Source: Desemzia sp045528445
Lineage (GTDB): Bacteria; Bacillota; Bacilli; Lactobacillales; Carnobacteriaceae
DNA: 64,000 nucleotides
Reading direction: 5' to 3'
Assembly: GCF_045528445.1 (NCBI RefSeq)
Contig: NZ_JBGQQU010000008.1
Span: 1-64,000 of the forward strand
In this document: positions 25,281-33,745 of the stretch, one piece after another
Layout: every line of letters starts with the position of its first letter
Numbering within the stretch: position 1 is the stretch's first letter
Notes under the pieces: model-generated
Told to the model about the DNA's origin: nothing
Seen by the model: only the letters and a program-made list of their open reading frames with translations
Database searches by the model: none
Made by a program: the position numbers and the translations under genes

Positions 25281-25316
25281 AAACATCAAGGAGAACCTCC
25301 TTGGTGTTTTTTTTGC
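25281..25316 (+). terminator. Terminator-like hairpin after foldback element
   Basis: AACATCAAGGAG pairs with CTCCTTGGTGTT (one G-T pair) and is followed by eight T. It could end transcripts from guaC that pass through the repeats. Confidence 0.75.
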
Positions 25317-25357
25317 AAAATGATACTACCTATCTTTTTAACTCTTCCATTGACTAG

Positions 25358-25406
25358 TAAAAAAAGAGGTTCTAGCCGCAATTAATCGCAGCCAGAACCT
25401 CTTTTA
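25358..25406. terminator. Terminator of the epimerase gene
   Basis: AAAAGAGGTTCT and AGAACCTCTTTT pair around a loop that itself contains a small stem, 15 bp beyond the stop of the minus-strand gene at 25417. Confidence 0.8.
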
Positions 25407-25416
25407 TTTGCACAGC

Positions 25417-26292
25417 TTAAAATGTATCAATCGTAAAGCTGATTTGTTTCGTGTCTCCTGATTCCAGTAAAATAATGCCGTCTTTTTCTTCTAACGTGCC
25501 TATTTCACCAGCAATATCTGGAAGTCCAAAGAAGGGCTCGATACAAATAAATGGTGCGTCGATTTGTTCTTTTGTCCATAGACATAGATATGGGAAGTCA
25601 CTGACGTTTAAGGTTACCCCATGTTCTTCAGGACTAGTCAAGGTAATTTGATTCAATTTTGGCTCATCAATAATAATCAAACCGTCACGGAATGTTTCAT
25701 GATTCATTTGCATCACACCATCGCGCATTTCACGAAGCACTTTTCGGTTTCCACTACGATAAGGCAGTGGGTTGCTTTCGAAGTATCTAACCTCTTCTTT
25801 TGGACTGATCGTAATCGTGTAATCTTCGTAGTTGCCGGCTCCGTTTAACGGAACGTTGAAAGCAGGATGACCTCCGATAGAAAACGGCATGCGTTCTTCT
25901 GAATGGTTATCCACTTTATAGCTCACAGAGACTAGTGAACCGATTAACGTGTACTCAATGGTCAATGTAAACTTATAAGGATACATTTCCGCTGATTGTT
26001 CGTTGTTCTGTAACGTGAATACCGCTTTTTCATCCGATTCTTTGATGGCTTCAAAGTCCATTTCCTTCGCAAAGCCATGTTGCGGCAGCTCGAAGACAGC
26101 GTCGCCTTTTTTGTATTTGTACTCATTCAAACGGCCAATGATCGGGAACAAGTTCGGCGCGTGGCTGCCCCAGTATTCGGGATTTCCATTCCAAAGGTAG
26201 TCAAAACCTGCTTTCTTATTGTAAATCTTTTGCAATTCTGCTCCTTTAGATGAAATCTCAACAAGCAGTTCTTCATTTTCCAATGTAATCAC
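25417..26292 (-). CDS. Aldose 1-epimerase family protein (LacX/YihR-like)
   Basis: A 291-residue galactose-mutarotase-fold protein. ISSKGAELQKIYNKKAG, WGSHAPNLFPIIGRLNEY (with the substrate-contacting Arg), PQHGFAKEMDF (catalytic His) and FSIGGHPAFNVPL (second His) are the usual landmarks, and CIEPFFGLPD supplies the C-terminal acid Glu. This branch acts on hexoses or hexose phosphates of uncertain identity. I chose the GTG at 26292 because GGAGGG lies 6 bp upstream; the ATG at 26334 has no ribosome site. It is separate from the galM of the maltose operon at 37451. Confidence 0.87.
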   Translation of the reverse strand: MITLENEELLVEISSKGAELQKIYNKKAGFDYLWNGNPEYWGSHAPNLFPIIGRLNEYKYKKGDAVFELPQHGFAKEMDFEAIKESDEKAVFTLQNNEQSAEMYPYKFTLTIEYTLIGSLVSVSYKVDNHSEERMPFSIGGHPAFNVPLNGAGNYEDYTITISPKEEVRYFESNPLPYRSGNRKVLREMRDGVMQMNHETFRDGLIIIDEPKLNQITLTSPEEHGVTLNVSDFPYLCLWTKEQIDAPFICIEPFFGLPDIAGEIGTLEEKDGIILLESGDTKQISFTIDTF

Positions 26293-26368
26293 GTAAATCC
26301 CTCCAAAAATAAAATCGTTTTTCTTTTTCATCATAAATCTTTTTCTACTTTTTAGCTAACAGAACATT

Positions 26369-26893
26369 TTAATTAAACAGAGGAATGTGTCTTCTTATTC
26401 TCATAGCGATCAAAACAGCTAACCCGGCTTTTACCAAATCGCCTGGTATAAACAAGCCCATTCCTGTCCAAAAGACTTGTGTAATGGAATAGCCTGCTCC
26501 TAAGTAACCATTTAAAATCAGAGCCATGTAAGGCATTCCAATCAAGTAAGTAAGGAAAGTCCCGACTATCGTTGCTTTCGCGTAAGAAACCATGTTGTTT
26601 TCCCACTTGAGCAACATCCTGCTCATTGCCCATGCTGCTAAAATAAAGCCGAACAAAAAGCCAAAGCTGGGACTCAGTACTGATTGACCTCCGCCAAACA
26701 CTAATTTCAGCACCACATGCAGCACTTGCGTCAATAAGGCGGCTTTTGGTTTTAACAACAGACCTGTCACCAGTACAAAAAGAGTCTGCAGAGTAAACGG
26801 TACGGGTCCCATCGGAATAAGGATAAATCCGCTTATAAACGTCAAGGCAGCCATCAGACTGATTTGCGTAAGGTCTCTAACCGATAAAGTCAT
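26369..26893 (-). CDS. bioY: Biotin transporter BioY (ECF S-component)
   Basis: A 174-residue membrane protein with about six helices. MGPVPFTLQTLFVLVTGLLL is the family signature in the first third, and the C-terminal FIPGDLVKAGLA is also typical. BioY binds biotin and works with the ECF energising module EcfA1/EcfA2/EcfT, which is not in this window. It overlaps birA by 4 bp (ATGA), so uptake and use of biotin are coupled. The operator upstream of birA fits repression by biotinoyl-AMP-bound BirA. No biotin synthesis gene is present here, which suggests that the cell scavenges biotin. Confidence 0.94.
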   Translation of the reverse strand: MTLSVRDLTQISLMAALTFISGFILIPMGPVPFTLQTLFVLVTGLLLKPKAALLTQVLHVVLKLVFGGGQSVLSPSFGFLFGFILAAWAMSRMLLKWENNMVSYAKATIVGTFLTYLIGMPYMALILNGYLGAGYSITQVFWTGMGLFIPGDLVKAGLAVLIAMRIRRHIPLFN

Positions 26894-27870
26894 TTTTCAT
26901 TACCTCCCACCAATCGAATGCTGATTTCTCCATAACGCAAGGTCTTCATTTGTCCATCGTTCAGTTCCACAATTAATCCGCCTTCGTCATCAATCGCTCG
27001 CGCAGTCCCGCTCATGACTTTCTGTTTGTCTGTAAACGAAACTGCCTGACCCAAAACGAAACAGCGTTTCCGGTATTCGTCCAAATACTGGATACTGTCT
27101 AAATGTTGGTATATATCATCTAGCTGGTTGATAATTTCTGCTGCTAGATGATTGCGCGTCAACGTTACTTCTTGCTCTTGGAATAAAGCGCCGATAATGG
27201 ATCGAAACTCTTCAGGAACTGAATCAGAAACTTTAAAATTCAATCCGATCCCTATGATAATGGAATCAATCGTTCCCGTTTCAAAATTCAGGATTCCTTC
27301 TGTCAAAATACCGCAAATTTTGCGTCCGTCAAGAAAGATATCGTTCACCCATTTGATTACGGGTTGTTTACCAGTTAGTTTCTCAATCGCTTGACATACC
27401 GCTACTGCTGCTACTGTAGTGATGGAAGCTGCGTTCAACTGGTCCTTATTTTTGTAGATCAAGCTCATGTACAGACCTGTTTGGTGAGGAGAGTAAAACT
27501 GTCTGCCTAAACGACCTCTTCCTTTTGTCTGTTCTTCCGCTAATAAGATTCCTTTGTTGATAGAGCGCTCATTAATGATGTTTTTAGCTTCATCATTTGT
27601 GGAACCGATTTGCGGATACACTTCAATGAAATCCGGTTCTTCTTTGAGCAGGGAATGCAGAACGGTTTTAGATAAAATATCCGGCTCATTGGTCAAGAGG
27701 TAGCCTTTGTTGGTAGTGGCTTCTATTTGAAAGCCTTCTGACTGCAATGATTTGATCGCTTTCCAGACAGATGTTCTTGAGACAGCTAAATGGTCGGCTA
27801 TTTCCTGACCTGACACTGCTGATTCTTTATGCTGGTTTAAATAATCCAATACACGATTTTTTGTTGCCAT
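26890..27870 (-). CDS. birA: Bifunctional biotin protein ligase/biotin operon repressor
   Basis: A 326-residue BirA. The N-terminal winged HTH (residues 1-65; SGQEIADHLAVSRTSVWKAI) makes it a repressor as well as a ligase. The catalytic core has the biotin/ATP loop TKGRGRLGRQFYSP, the central KWVNDIFLDGRKICGIL and a C-terminal SH3-like domain with YGEISIRL. It attaches biotin to acetyl-CoA or pyruvate carboxylase and, with biotinoyl-AMP, binds the operator at 27925-27955. The birA-bioY order and 4-bp overlap show one transcript. Confidence 0.95.
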   Translation of the reverse strand: MATKNRVLDYLNQHKESAVSGQEIADHLAVSRTSVWKAIKSLQSEGFQIEATTNKGYLLTNEPDILSKTVLHSLLKEEPDFIEVYPQIGSTNDEAKNIINERSINKGILLAEEQTKGRGRLGRQFYSPHQTGLYMSLIYKNKDQLNAASITTVAAVAVCQAIEKLTGKQPVIKWVNDIFLDGRKICGILTEGILNFETGTIDSIIIGIGLNFKVSDSVPEEFRSIIGALFQEQEVTLTRNHLAAEIINQLDDIYQHLDSIQYLDEYRKRCFVLGQAVSFTDKQKVMSGTARAIDDEGGLIVELNDGQMKTLRYGEISIRLVGGNEK

Positions 27871-27924
27871 TTTTTCACGCTCCGTATGTCATTTCTTATC
27901 TTCAGTTTACTTTTATTCCGCTCG

Positions 27925-27955
27925 TTGTCAACCATATTTTTTTAAAGGGTAACAA
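27925..27955. promoter_or_regulatory. BirA-type operator
   Basis: TTGTCAACC and GGGTAACAA in inverted orientation, 13 bp apart, each differ by one base from the TTGTTAACC half-site known for Firmicutes BirA. It lies 55-85 bp upstream of birA. On the minus strand it includes TTGACA, a likely -35 hexamer. Confidence 0.7.
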
Positions 27956-28039
27956 TAAGCATGAACAATCCTAACGTTAGACAGCTAAAGAAACAAATTT
28001 ATTCAACGTATCGTTGGTTTGGCTATTATTCAAAAAAAA

Positions 28040-28067
28040 CTGCAATCTTCTATATAGAAGATTGCAG
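28040..28067. terminator. Terminator after the aldo/keto reductase gene
   Basis: CTGCAATCTTCTATATAGAAGATTGCAG, read as two 14-base halves, is a perfect palindrome 10 bp from the stop at 28077, with A-rich and T-rich flanks. Confidence 0.78.
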
Positions 28068-28076
28068 TACTATTTG

Positions 28077-28922
28077 CTATTCAATATCCAAAGGCACTCT
28101 TTTTGTTGGAGCTGGAAATGCTTGATCCAGTCTGTCCAACTCTTCTGAAGTCAATTTGATATCTTGAGCAGCGATGTTTTCTTTCATGTGTTCCAGATTT
28201 CCGGTACGTGGAATAGCAATGGTATTTTGTTGATGAAGAATAAAGGACAAAATTACTTGCATTTCGCTTACTTGATGCTTTTTAGCGATAGCTTGAATCG
28301 TATCGTTATGCTGCAAGCCTGAATTTAAATTACCGCCTTGTCCCATTGGGCAATACGCCATCACAGGTATGCCTATACTGTCCATATAAGGTTTCAAAGC
28401 AACCTCGATACCGCGTGAGCCTAGGTGGTACAATACTTGATTGATTTGATTTTGGTCACCATCAGCTTTATTCCGCAATGATGCTACTTCTTCTAAATCA
28501 AAATTGGAGATTCCCCAAGCTTTGATTTTACCTTCTGCTTTTAATTCTTCAAAGACTTCGATCGTTTCTTGCAGCGGCACTTGTCCAAGCCAGTGCAATA
28601 AATAAAGGTCCAAATAATCTGTTTGCAATCGTTCCAAGCTGGCGTTTAAACTTTGACGCATTCTTTGTTTACTCGCATTTTGAGGCAATACTTTTGATAC
28701 TAATTTAAAACTTTCTCTGTCGATACCTTGAATCGCGTCACCCACTAACTTTTCAGAATTTCCATTACCATACATTTCAGCTGTATCAATTAACGTCACA
28801 CCATGTTGCAGCGCATATTGAATCACTTCTTTTTCTTGCTGGTGATTCTCTTGTCTATCCCCCAAATGCCACGTCCCTATGCCAAATTTAGGATATTCTT
28901 CCCCATTTGGTAATTTAACCAT
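28077..28922 (-). CDS. Aldo/keto reductase
   Basis: A 281-residue NADPH-dependent TIM-barrel oxidoreductase. The catalytic tetrad is recognisable: Asp in LIDTAEMYGNG with Tyr four residues later, Lys in LVSKVLPQ, and His in LYLLHW. The C-terminal IAIPRTGNLEHMKEN is the NADP-binding segment. It is similar in size to 2,5-diketogluconate reductase-like members that reduce small aldehydes and ketones. RBS AAGGAGGGA. It stands alone; the 29-kb tandem array lies directly upstream of its promoter region. Confidence 0.93.
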   Translation of the reverse strand: MVKLPNGEEYPKFGIGTWHLGDRQENHQQEKEVIQYALQHGVTLIDTAEMYGNGNSEKLVGDAIQGIDRESFKLVSKVLPQNASKQRMRQSLNASLERLQTDYLDLYLLHWLGQVPLQETIEVFEELKAEGKIKAWGISNFDLEEVASLRNKADGDQNQINQVLYHLGSRGIEVALKPYMDSIGIPVMAYCPMGQGGNLNSGLQHNDTIQAIAKKHQVSEMQVILSFILHQQNTIAIPRTGNLEHMKENIAAQDIKLTSEELDRLDQAFPAPTKRVPLDIE

Positions 28923-29024
28923 TCTATCCCTCCTTGTAGACTTACTTTATCAAATCAAATCAGGTATAGGAAACTGGAACGCGTCAGCGTGGAGAAAAAA
29001 GTTTGTTCCCTCGGAAGTATTCAT

Positions 29025-29574
29025 CAAGTGGCACTGTATTTTGGTCTCACTTGATCACTAAATCCGCTTTATTCTTCAAGTGACGCTTCTTTTGTACCTC
29101 ACTTGATCACTAAATCCACTTTATTCTTCAAGTGACGCTTCTTTTGTACCTCACTTGATCACTAAATCCGCTTTATTCTTCAAGTGACGCTTCTTTTGTA
29201 CCTCACTTGATCAGTAAATCCGCTTTATTCTTCAAGTGAGGCTTCTTTTGAGACTCACTTGATCACTAAATCCGCTTTATTCTTCAAGTGACGCTTCTTT
29301 TGTACCTCACTTGGTCACTAACGCCACTTTATTCTTCAAGTGACGCTTCTTTTGTACCTCACTTGATCAGTAACGCCACTTTATTCTTCAAGTGACGCTT
29401 CTTTTGTACCTCACTTGATCACTAAATCCACTTTATTCTTCAAGTGACGCTTCTTTTGTACCTCACTTGATCAGTAAATCCACTTTATTCTTCAAGTGAC
29501 GCTTCTTTTGTACCTCACTTGATCAGTAAATCCACTTTATTCTTCAAGTGACGCTTCTTTTGTACCTCACTTGA
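29025..29574. repeat. 52-bp alternating-box array (CAAGTGA/CACTTGA), eleven repeats
   Basis: CAAGTG boxes start at 29025, 29077 and so on to 29545, exactly 10 steps of 52 bp. CACTTGA boxes run in parallel from 29048 to 29568. Sub-spacing alternates 23 and 29 bp. Units are very similar, with sparse changes such as ATCACTAAATCC versus ATCAGTAACGCC. The whole gap from the reductase start to nhaC is filled by this array. No open frame, CRISPR-type variable spacer or protein-binding site known to me fits. Confidence 0.9.
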
Positions 29575-29616
29575 TGAATAAAATACACCAGTCTTATCTG
29601 CTTCGCTTTGCAATTA

Positions 29617-29646
29617 AAAAAGAACCCGTCACCGAGTTCTTTTCTT
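29617..29646. terminator. Terminator after the NhaC-type antiporter gene
   Basis: AAAAGAACCCG and CGAGTTCTTTT form an imperfect stem with A- and T-runs, between the array and the minus-strand antiporter gene. Confidence 0.65.
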
Positions 29647-29705
29647 TCAAAAAATTGATTCAGATACTTTTCGTTTTCGAAAAGTTCACCTATTAACACT
29701 CATTT

Positions 29706-31427
29706 CTACTCACCCAATTGCGCCTCTGGTTCGTCTACTGATTTCCCGAAGAAATATAGGAAAGCTGCTGTAACGATCATAGACACCGGCAACACGATCC
29801 AAATCGGCAAACCTAATCCTGCTGGCAGGAAACCAAAGAGAACAGAAATGATCCCAACAACAATCGCGTACGGCAGTTGCGTTTGCACGTGGTCTAAGTG
29901 GTTTACACCCGCTCCCATAGAAGACAGAATGGTCGTATCCGAAATAGGCGAACAGTGGTCTCCAAAGATCGCTCCAGTCAATACCGCTCCTGCTGAAATT
30001 ACAATAAATTCCGGGTCTCCAGAAATCCCTGCTGCTAATGGAATCGCTAACGGCATCAAGATCCCCATCGTTCCATAAGAAGTTCCTGTAGCAAATGCAA
30101 TAACGGACCCCAATATGAAAATAATAGAAGGCAACAAGAACGCTGGTAAAGAATCGGATAGTAAAGATACCAAGAATCCAGCTGTTCCTAAATCAGTGAT
30201 CGAAGCACTTAATGACCAAGCCAACAGCAAAATAGCTCCTGTAATGATCAGCGACTTCATTCCATTGATCCATGTATCAACAGCTTCTCCCCACGTAAAG
30301 GTTTTTTGTTTCACACCCATTGCCATAGCCACAAGACTAGCCAGTAAAGCAGCTTGGAACAACACGATGCTGGCGTCAGAAGCACCAAACGCTTCTTGGA
30401 TAGCCGAAAAAGAAATGGGACTGCTTTGCATAGATTGGATCAATTCGGCGTTTTCTCCCGCCATGATTGCATTGTATCCATTAAAGTAAAATCCGATCAA
30501 TGATGCTGCAATCAATGTACCTATCGGAATGATGGCATTCCAGATACTTAATTTGACACCTTCTACTGGTTCCATTTCATCCAACTCACTGGAAGAAGGA
30601 CTCGGGTTGATCTCTTCTATATTCGTTGGATCAAATTTTCTCGCTCTTCTTTCTGCCTTGAGCATCGGTCCAAATTCTTTTAAAAATAGGGCTGTACAGA
30701 CGACAAACAATAGCATCAAAATGTTGTAGAAGCGGTAAGGAATCGTTTCAATAAAGACACTATAGGCATTCACCGATTGTCCGATTGCTTCATAACCATC
30801 TTGGATCAAGCCAACTTCATACCCAACCCATGTAGAGATCAACGCAATTCCGGCAACTGGAGCGGCTGTGGCATCGACAATAAAGGCCAATTTTTCACGC
30901 GAGATTTTCTTTTCATCTGTTACGGGACGCATGACCGGCCCAACGATCAACGCATTGGCATAGTCGTCAAAAAAGAGAAATAATCCCAATAACCATGAAA
31001 TCACTTGCGCACTGATTGGGCCTTTAGCTTTTGAAGCCAGTGCATTTGCTACCGCTCTGGTCCCGCCCATTTTAGTCATCAAAGCGATCAAACCGCCGAT
31101 GACCAATACTTGCAGAATGATTCCGGCATTATAACGGTCAGCTAGTGAAGATAAAGTATACTCCACAATACTTAAAAATGACTGAACGATTGCAAACAAC
31201 ACATTTCCATCCACTGAATGCAGCACCATTGCTCCTGCAAAAATCCCTAAAAATAAAGATATGATGACATTTTTTGTTACGAATGCCAGCAGTATAGACA
31301 CTACAGGCGGAACTAATGAAAACCAGCCAAACTGAATGGCGCCATCTGCGCCAGTCGTAAAGTCAGCTGAAAAAGTAATAAACACAAACGCTAACGCAAT
31401 TATTCCAATAACTATATTTTTTTTCAC
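29706..31427 (-). CDS. NhaC-type Na+/H+ antiporter family protein, lysine-regulated
   Basis: A 573-residue integral membrane protein with about 12-13 helices. Family landmarks are LFLFFDDYANALIVGPVMRP near residue 150 and FGDHCSPISDTTILSS near residue 490. Proteins of this family are annotated as Na+/H+ antiporters, but several are under amino-acid riboswitches and are thought to move the amino acid. The leader here is a complete lysine riboswitch with attenuator, so lysine or a related compound is the likely cargo. The start is a GTG at 31427 behind AAAGGGAG; an upstream frame to 31484 would translate the terminator hairpin. Confidence 0.9.
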   Translation of the reverse strand: MKKNIVIGIIALAFVFITFSADFTTGADGAIQFGWFSLVPPVVSILLAFVTKNVIISLFLGIFAGAMVLHSVDGNVLFAIVQSFLSIVEYTLSSLADRYNAGIILQVLVIGGLIALMTKMGGTRAVANALASKAKGPISAQVISWLLGLFLFFDDYANALIVGPVMRPVTDEKKISREKLAFIVDATAAPVAGIALISTWVGYEVGLIQDGYEAIGQSVNAYSVFIETIPYRFYNILMLLFVVCTALFLKEFGPMLKAERRARKFDPTNIEEINPSPSSSELDEMEPVEGVKLSIWNAIIPIGTLIAASLIGFYFNGYNAIMAGENAELIQSMQSSPISFSAIQEAFGASDASIVLFQAALLASLVAMAMGVKQKTFTWGEAVDTWINGMKSLIITGAILLLAWSLSASITDLGTAGFLVSLLSDSLPAFLLPSIIFILGSVIAFATGTSYGTMGILMPLAIPLAAGISGDPEFIVISAGAVLTGAIFGDHCSPISDTTILSSMGAGVNHLDHVQTQLPYAIVVGIISVLFGFLPAGLGLPIWIVLPVSMIVTAAFLYFFGKSVDEPEAQLGE

Positions 31428-31453
31428 TACTAAACTCCCTTTCTTTTTGAGCA

Positions 31454-31502
31454 CAAAAAAAGCGATACCTAGAGCTCTAATCAACTCAAGGCATCACTTT
31501 TG
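31454..31502 (-). terminator. Attenuator hairpin of the lysine riboswitch
   Basis: On the minus strand AAAGTGATGCCT pairs with AGGTATCGCTTT (with G-T pairs), plus an inner GAG/CTC, and is followed by seven T, just 25 bp before the ribosome site. It is the expression platform that lysine binding would favour. Confidence 0.85.
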
Positions 31503-31538
31503 TACATAGCATTATATACATTATTTGACCTTTTTGCT

Positions 31539-31703
31539 GATAGTCCTCCACAAATTTTTGTAAATTTATGACAGTGATCAGCATATTCTGCTGACCCCCA
31601 GCTTCCAATATTTGGCCATATTGCAAACTTCGGCGATTCATCCTTTCTAGTCACTTCATCGTGCCATCTCTGTGACTGTACTTTTAAAAATCGCGCCTCT
31701 ATC
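31539..31703 (-). promoter_or_regulatory. Lysine riboswitch (L-box) aptamer
   Basis: Read on the minus strand, the conserved blocks come in order: GATAGAGGCGCG (31692-31703), AAAAGTA, AGAAAGGATGAATCGCCGAAG, GCTGGGGGTC, CACTGTCATA and GGAGGACTATC (31539-31549). GATAG and CTATC form P1. These are the sequence marks of the lysine riboswitch of Firmicutes. High lysine should favour the following terminator and switch off the antiporter-like transporter gene. Confidence 0.93.
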
Positions 31704-31801
31704 TTTTTTTGTATTCCATGCTATATTACACAATATTTTTATGGGTTGCAACCCATGTGCGGTATTTTTTCAGTGGACTTTCTCTTTCGGTGATTCGTAC
31801 A

Positions 31802-32503
31802 TTAATTTCTTGGTGCCTTTCTCTCTTGTTTTCTAAGATTAAGAAATCCAGCAATACACACTACAAGAGCACTTAATGCGTCTACGATCAGATCCTCCAT
31901 CGTATCGACCAAAGCATCACGTCCAACCAACACCGTTCTATCCGCTGTAATAAATTTCTGCATGTTGGTTCCTAAAACAGTATCTGCTAAAAATTCATAA
32001 ATTTCCCAAATCGTTCCTGCCGCCAGTGCAAAACAAAAAGCAAACAAAGCGACAAAAATCGGGCTTAAATGGATGTTCACTTTTTCTGAATCGTTAAAGA
32101 AACTGACTACCACAAAACCTAAAGCTCCTAGCATCGCTCCGCTAAACATGTGAAGAATCAAGTCCCAACTGGGAACACGATAGTAAAAATCTCGTACTTC
32201 TCCTAAATAGATTGCACAAAATAAGAATACAAAGTACATAACTTCCATGATATCAGGGATGTTCACCGAAAATTTCCGTTCAATGAGTGACGGAATAAAC
32301 ATGACGATCACACCTACTAAACATTGCAACAATGTCAATACATAATCACTTTTTACTTTTTCGTATCCGTTGTCTGCTACGCCTGAAGGAGCTGTAAACA
32401 ACATATATACAGCATAAATAACGGATAATGCCAATAATACCAACACAACTCTACCAACTATATCTTTCCACCTGGCTGATTTGTCTTCACTTTTATGATT
32501 CAC
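31802..32503 (-). CDS. Membrane protein of unknown function (DUF2238/YjdF-like)
   Basis: A 233-residue protein with six or seven transmembrane helices. A charged N-terminal tail (about 15 residues) precedes them. Polar residues lie inside the helices: HMFSGAMLGALGF near residue 125, GTIWEIYEFLADTVLG near 170 and GRDALVDTMEDLIVDALSAL near 205. The H, E and D pattern within membrane segments resembles DUF2238 proteins, whose function is unknown. It is divergent from the DUF368 transporter gene; sharing of function with it is possible but unproved. Confidence 0.72.
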   Translation of the reverse strand: MNHKSEDKSARWKDIVGRVVLVLLALSVIYAVYMLFTAPSGVADNGYEKVKSDYVLTLLQCLVGVIVMFIPSLIERKFSVNIPDIMEVMYFVFLFCAIYLGEVRDFYYRVPSWDLILHMFSGAMLGALGFVVVSFFNDSEKVNIHLSPIFVALFAFCFALAAGTIWEIYEFLADTVLGTNMQKFITADRTVLVGRDALVDTMEDLIVDALSALVVCIAGFLNLRKQERKAPRN

Positions 32504-32701
32504 TCTTATAACTCCTCCAAAATAATCTATAAAATCTTATTTTACCACACGAATAGTACCAGAACCTATCAATTTGATAAGATTTACCTTATTTTTTGAC
32601 ACTTAAAAAAATTTAAAGAAAACCGAAGAAAGATTGCTATCTATTTGGTATTTCCGTACAATTATGAATGTATTTATTATCACAACATAAGGAGATTAAT
32701 A

Positions 32702-33601
32702 ATGAGTTATATATGGATGGTTTTAAAAGGTATGTTAATGGGAATAGCCAACATTATTCCAGGGGTCAGCGGAGGAACTATGGCGGTTTCACTAGGGATT
32801 TACGATGACTTGATTTATTCGATTACACATTTAGTTAAGGACTGGAAGAAAAGCTTCCGCATCTTGCTTCCTTTAGGCGGGGGATTGGTTTTAGGCATTA
32901 TTGGTTTTTCTTATTTAATCGAAGTCTTGCTTAGCCAATACACGTTGCCCACTGCATTAGCCTTTATTGGATTGATATTAGGTGGGATTCCGATCTTGGC
33001 AAAATCTTTTTTACTCGCTTTACGTCAAGAACAAAAGAAAGTTTCATTTTTCCACATTGCATTATTCATTGTCTTTTTTGCTCTTGTTGTCAGTCTTGCA
33101 CTAGTTCAAGCAGAAGGAAATACGATGTCAACTATCACTCTTTCATTTGGATCAGTCATCACCATGTTCTTTATCGGGGTCATTGCTTCGGCTACTATGG
33201 TCGTACCAGGCGTTAGTGGATCACTGGTACTTATGGTCCTTGGTTATTATTATGGTATTCTAAATTCGGTCACCGGCTTTTTTAATGCTTTAACTTCCAT
33301 GGATATGGGGCAATTATGGCATTATACAGGAATTTTGTTCCCGTTTGGCATAGGTGTTCTAGCAGGGATTTTCCTAATCAGTAAATTGATTGAGTACTTG
33401 TTTACAAATCACCCTACTTTAACTTACAGCGGAATTCTTGGATTAGTTTTAGCTTCACCATTTGCTATCCTGTATAACACCAACGCTTTAAATGATCTTC
33501 AAGGTTCAAATGCTCTGCTATTTTTAATTCTTGGATTGATTCTTGCAGTAGTTTGTTTCTTGTTGACTTATTATTTAGGAAAAACGGAAGAACCTGCATA
33601 G
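32702..33601 (+). CDS. DUF368 family membrane protein (polyprenyl-phosphate translocase family)
   Basis: A 299-residue protein with about eight helices. It carries the duplicated family motif: GIANIIPGVSGGTMAV at residues 14-29 and ATMVVPGVSGSLVLMVLG near 165. DUF368 proteins were shown in other bacteria to be one of two families that recycle undecaprenyl phosphate across the membrane for cell wall synthesis, so that is the likely role. The start at 32702 follows AAGGAGATTAAT; the frame extends upstream to 32645 without a ribosome site. Confidence 0.9.
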   Translation: MSYIWMVLKGMLMGIANIIPGVSGGTMAVSLGIYDDLIYSITHLVKDWKKSFRILLPLGGGLVLGIIGFSYLIEVLLSQYTLPTALAFIGLILGGIPILAKSFLLALRQEQKKVSFFHIALFIVFFALVVSLALVQAEGNTMSTITLSFGSVITMFFIGVIASATMVVPGVSGSLVLMVLGYYYGILNSVTGFFNALTSMDMGQLWHYTGILFPFGIGVLAGIFLISKLIEYLFTNHPTLTYSGILGLVLASPFAILYNTNALNDLQGSNALLFLILGLILAVVCFLLTYYLGKTEEPA

Positions 33602-33605
33602 TCGT

Positions 33606-33652
33606 AAAAAAACATGACTTGAATTTTTAAAAATCCAGGTCATGTTTTTTTA
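33606..33652 (+). terminator. Terminator after the DUF368 gene
   Basis: AAAAAACATGACTTGAATTTTT and AAAAATCCAGGTCATGTTTTTT form a long stem with one or two mismatches, ending in a T-run. Confidence 0.88.
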
Positions 33653-33745
33653 GAAAGCTTTTCCATCCTAAAAATGCTAAACTGTGGGTAAGAATTTTAT
33701 ACGCTGAAAAACAAACGGATGTTAATTTTGAAAGGAAGATACTTG

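Noticed and set aside
29025..29574. Possible CRISPR array
   Set aside because: The unit is regular, but both boxes and intervening sequence repeat; there are no unique spacers, and no cas genes are nearby.
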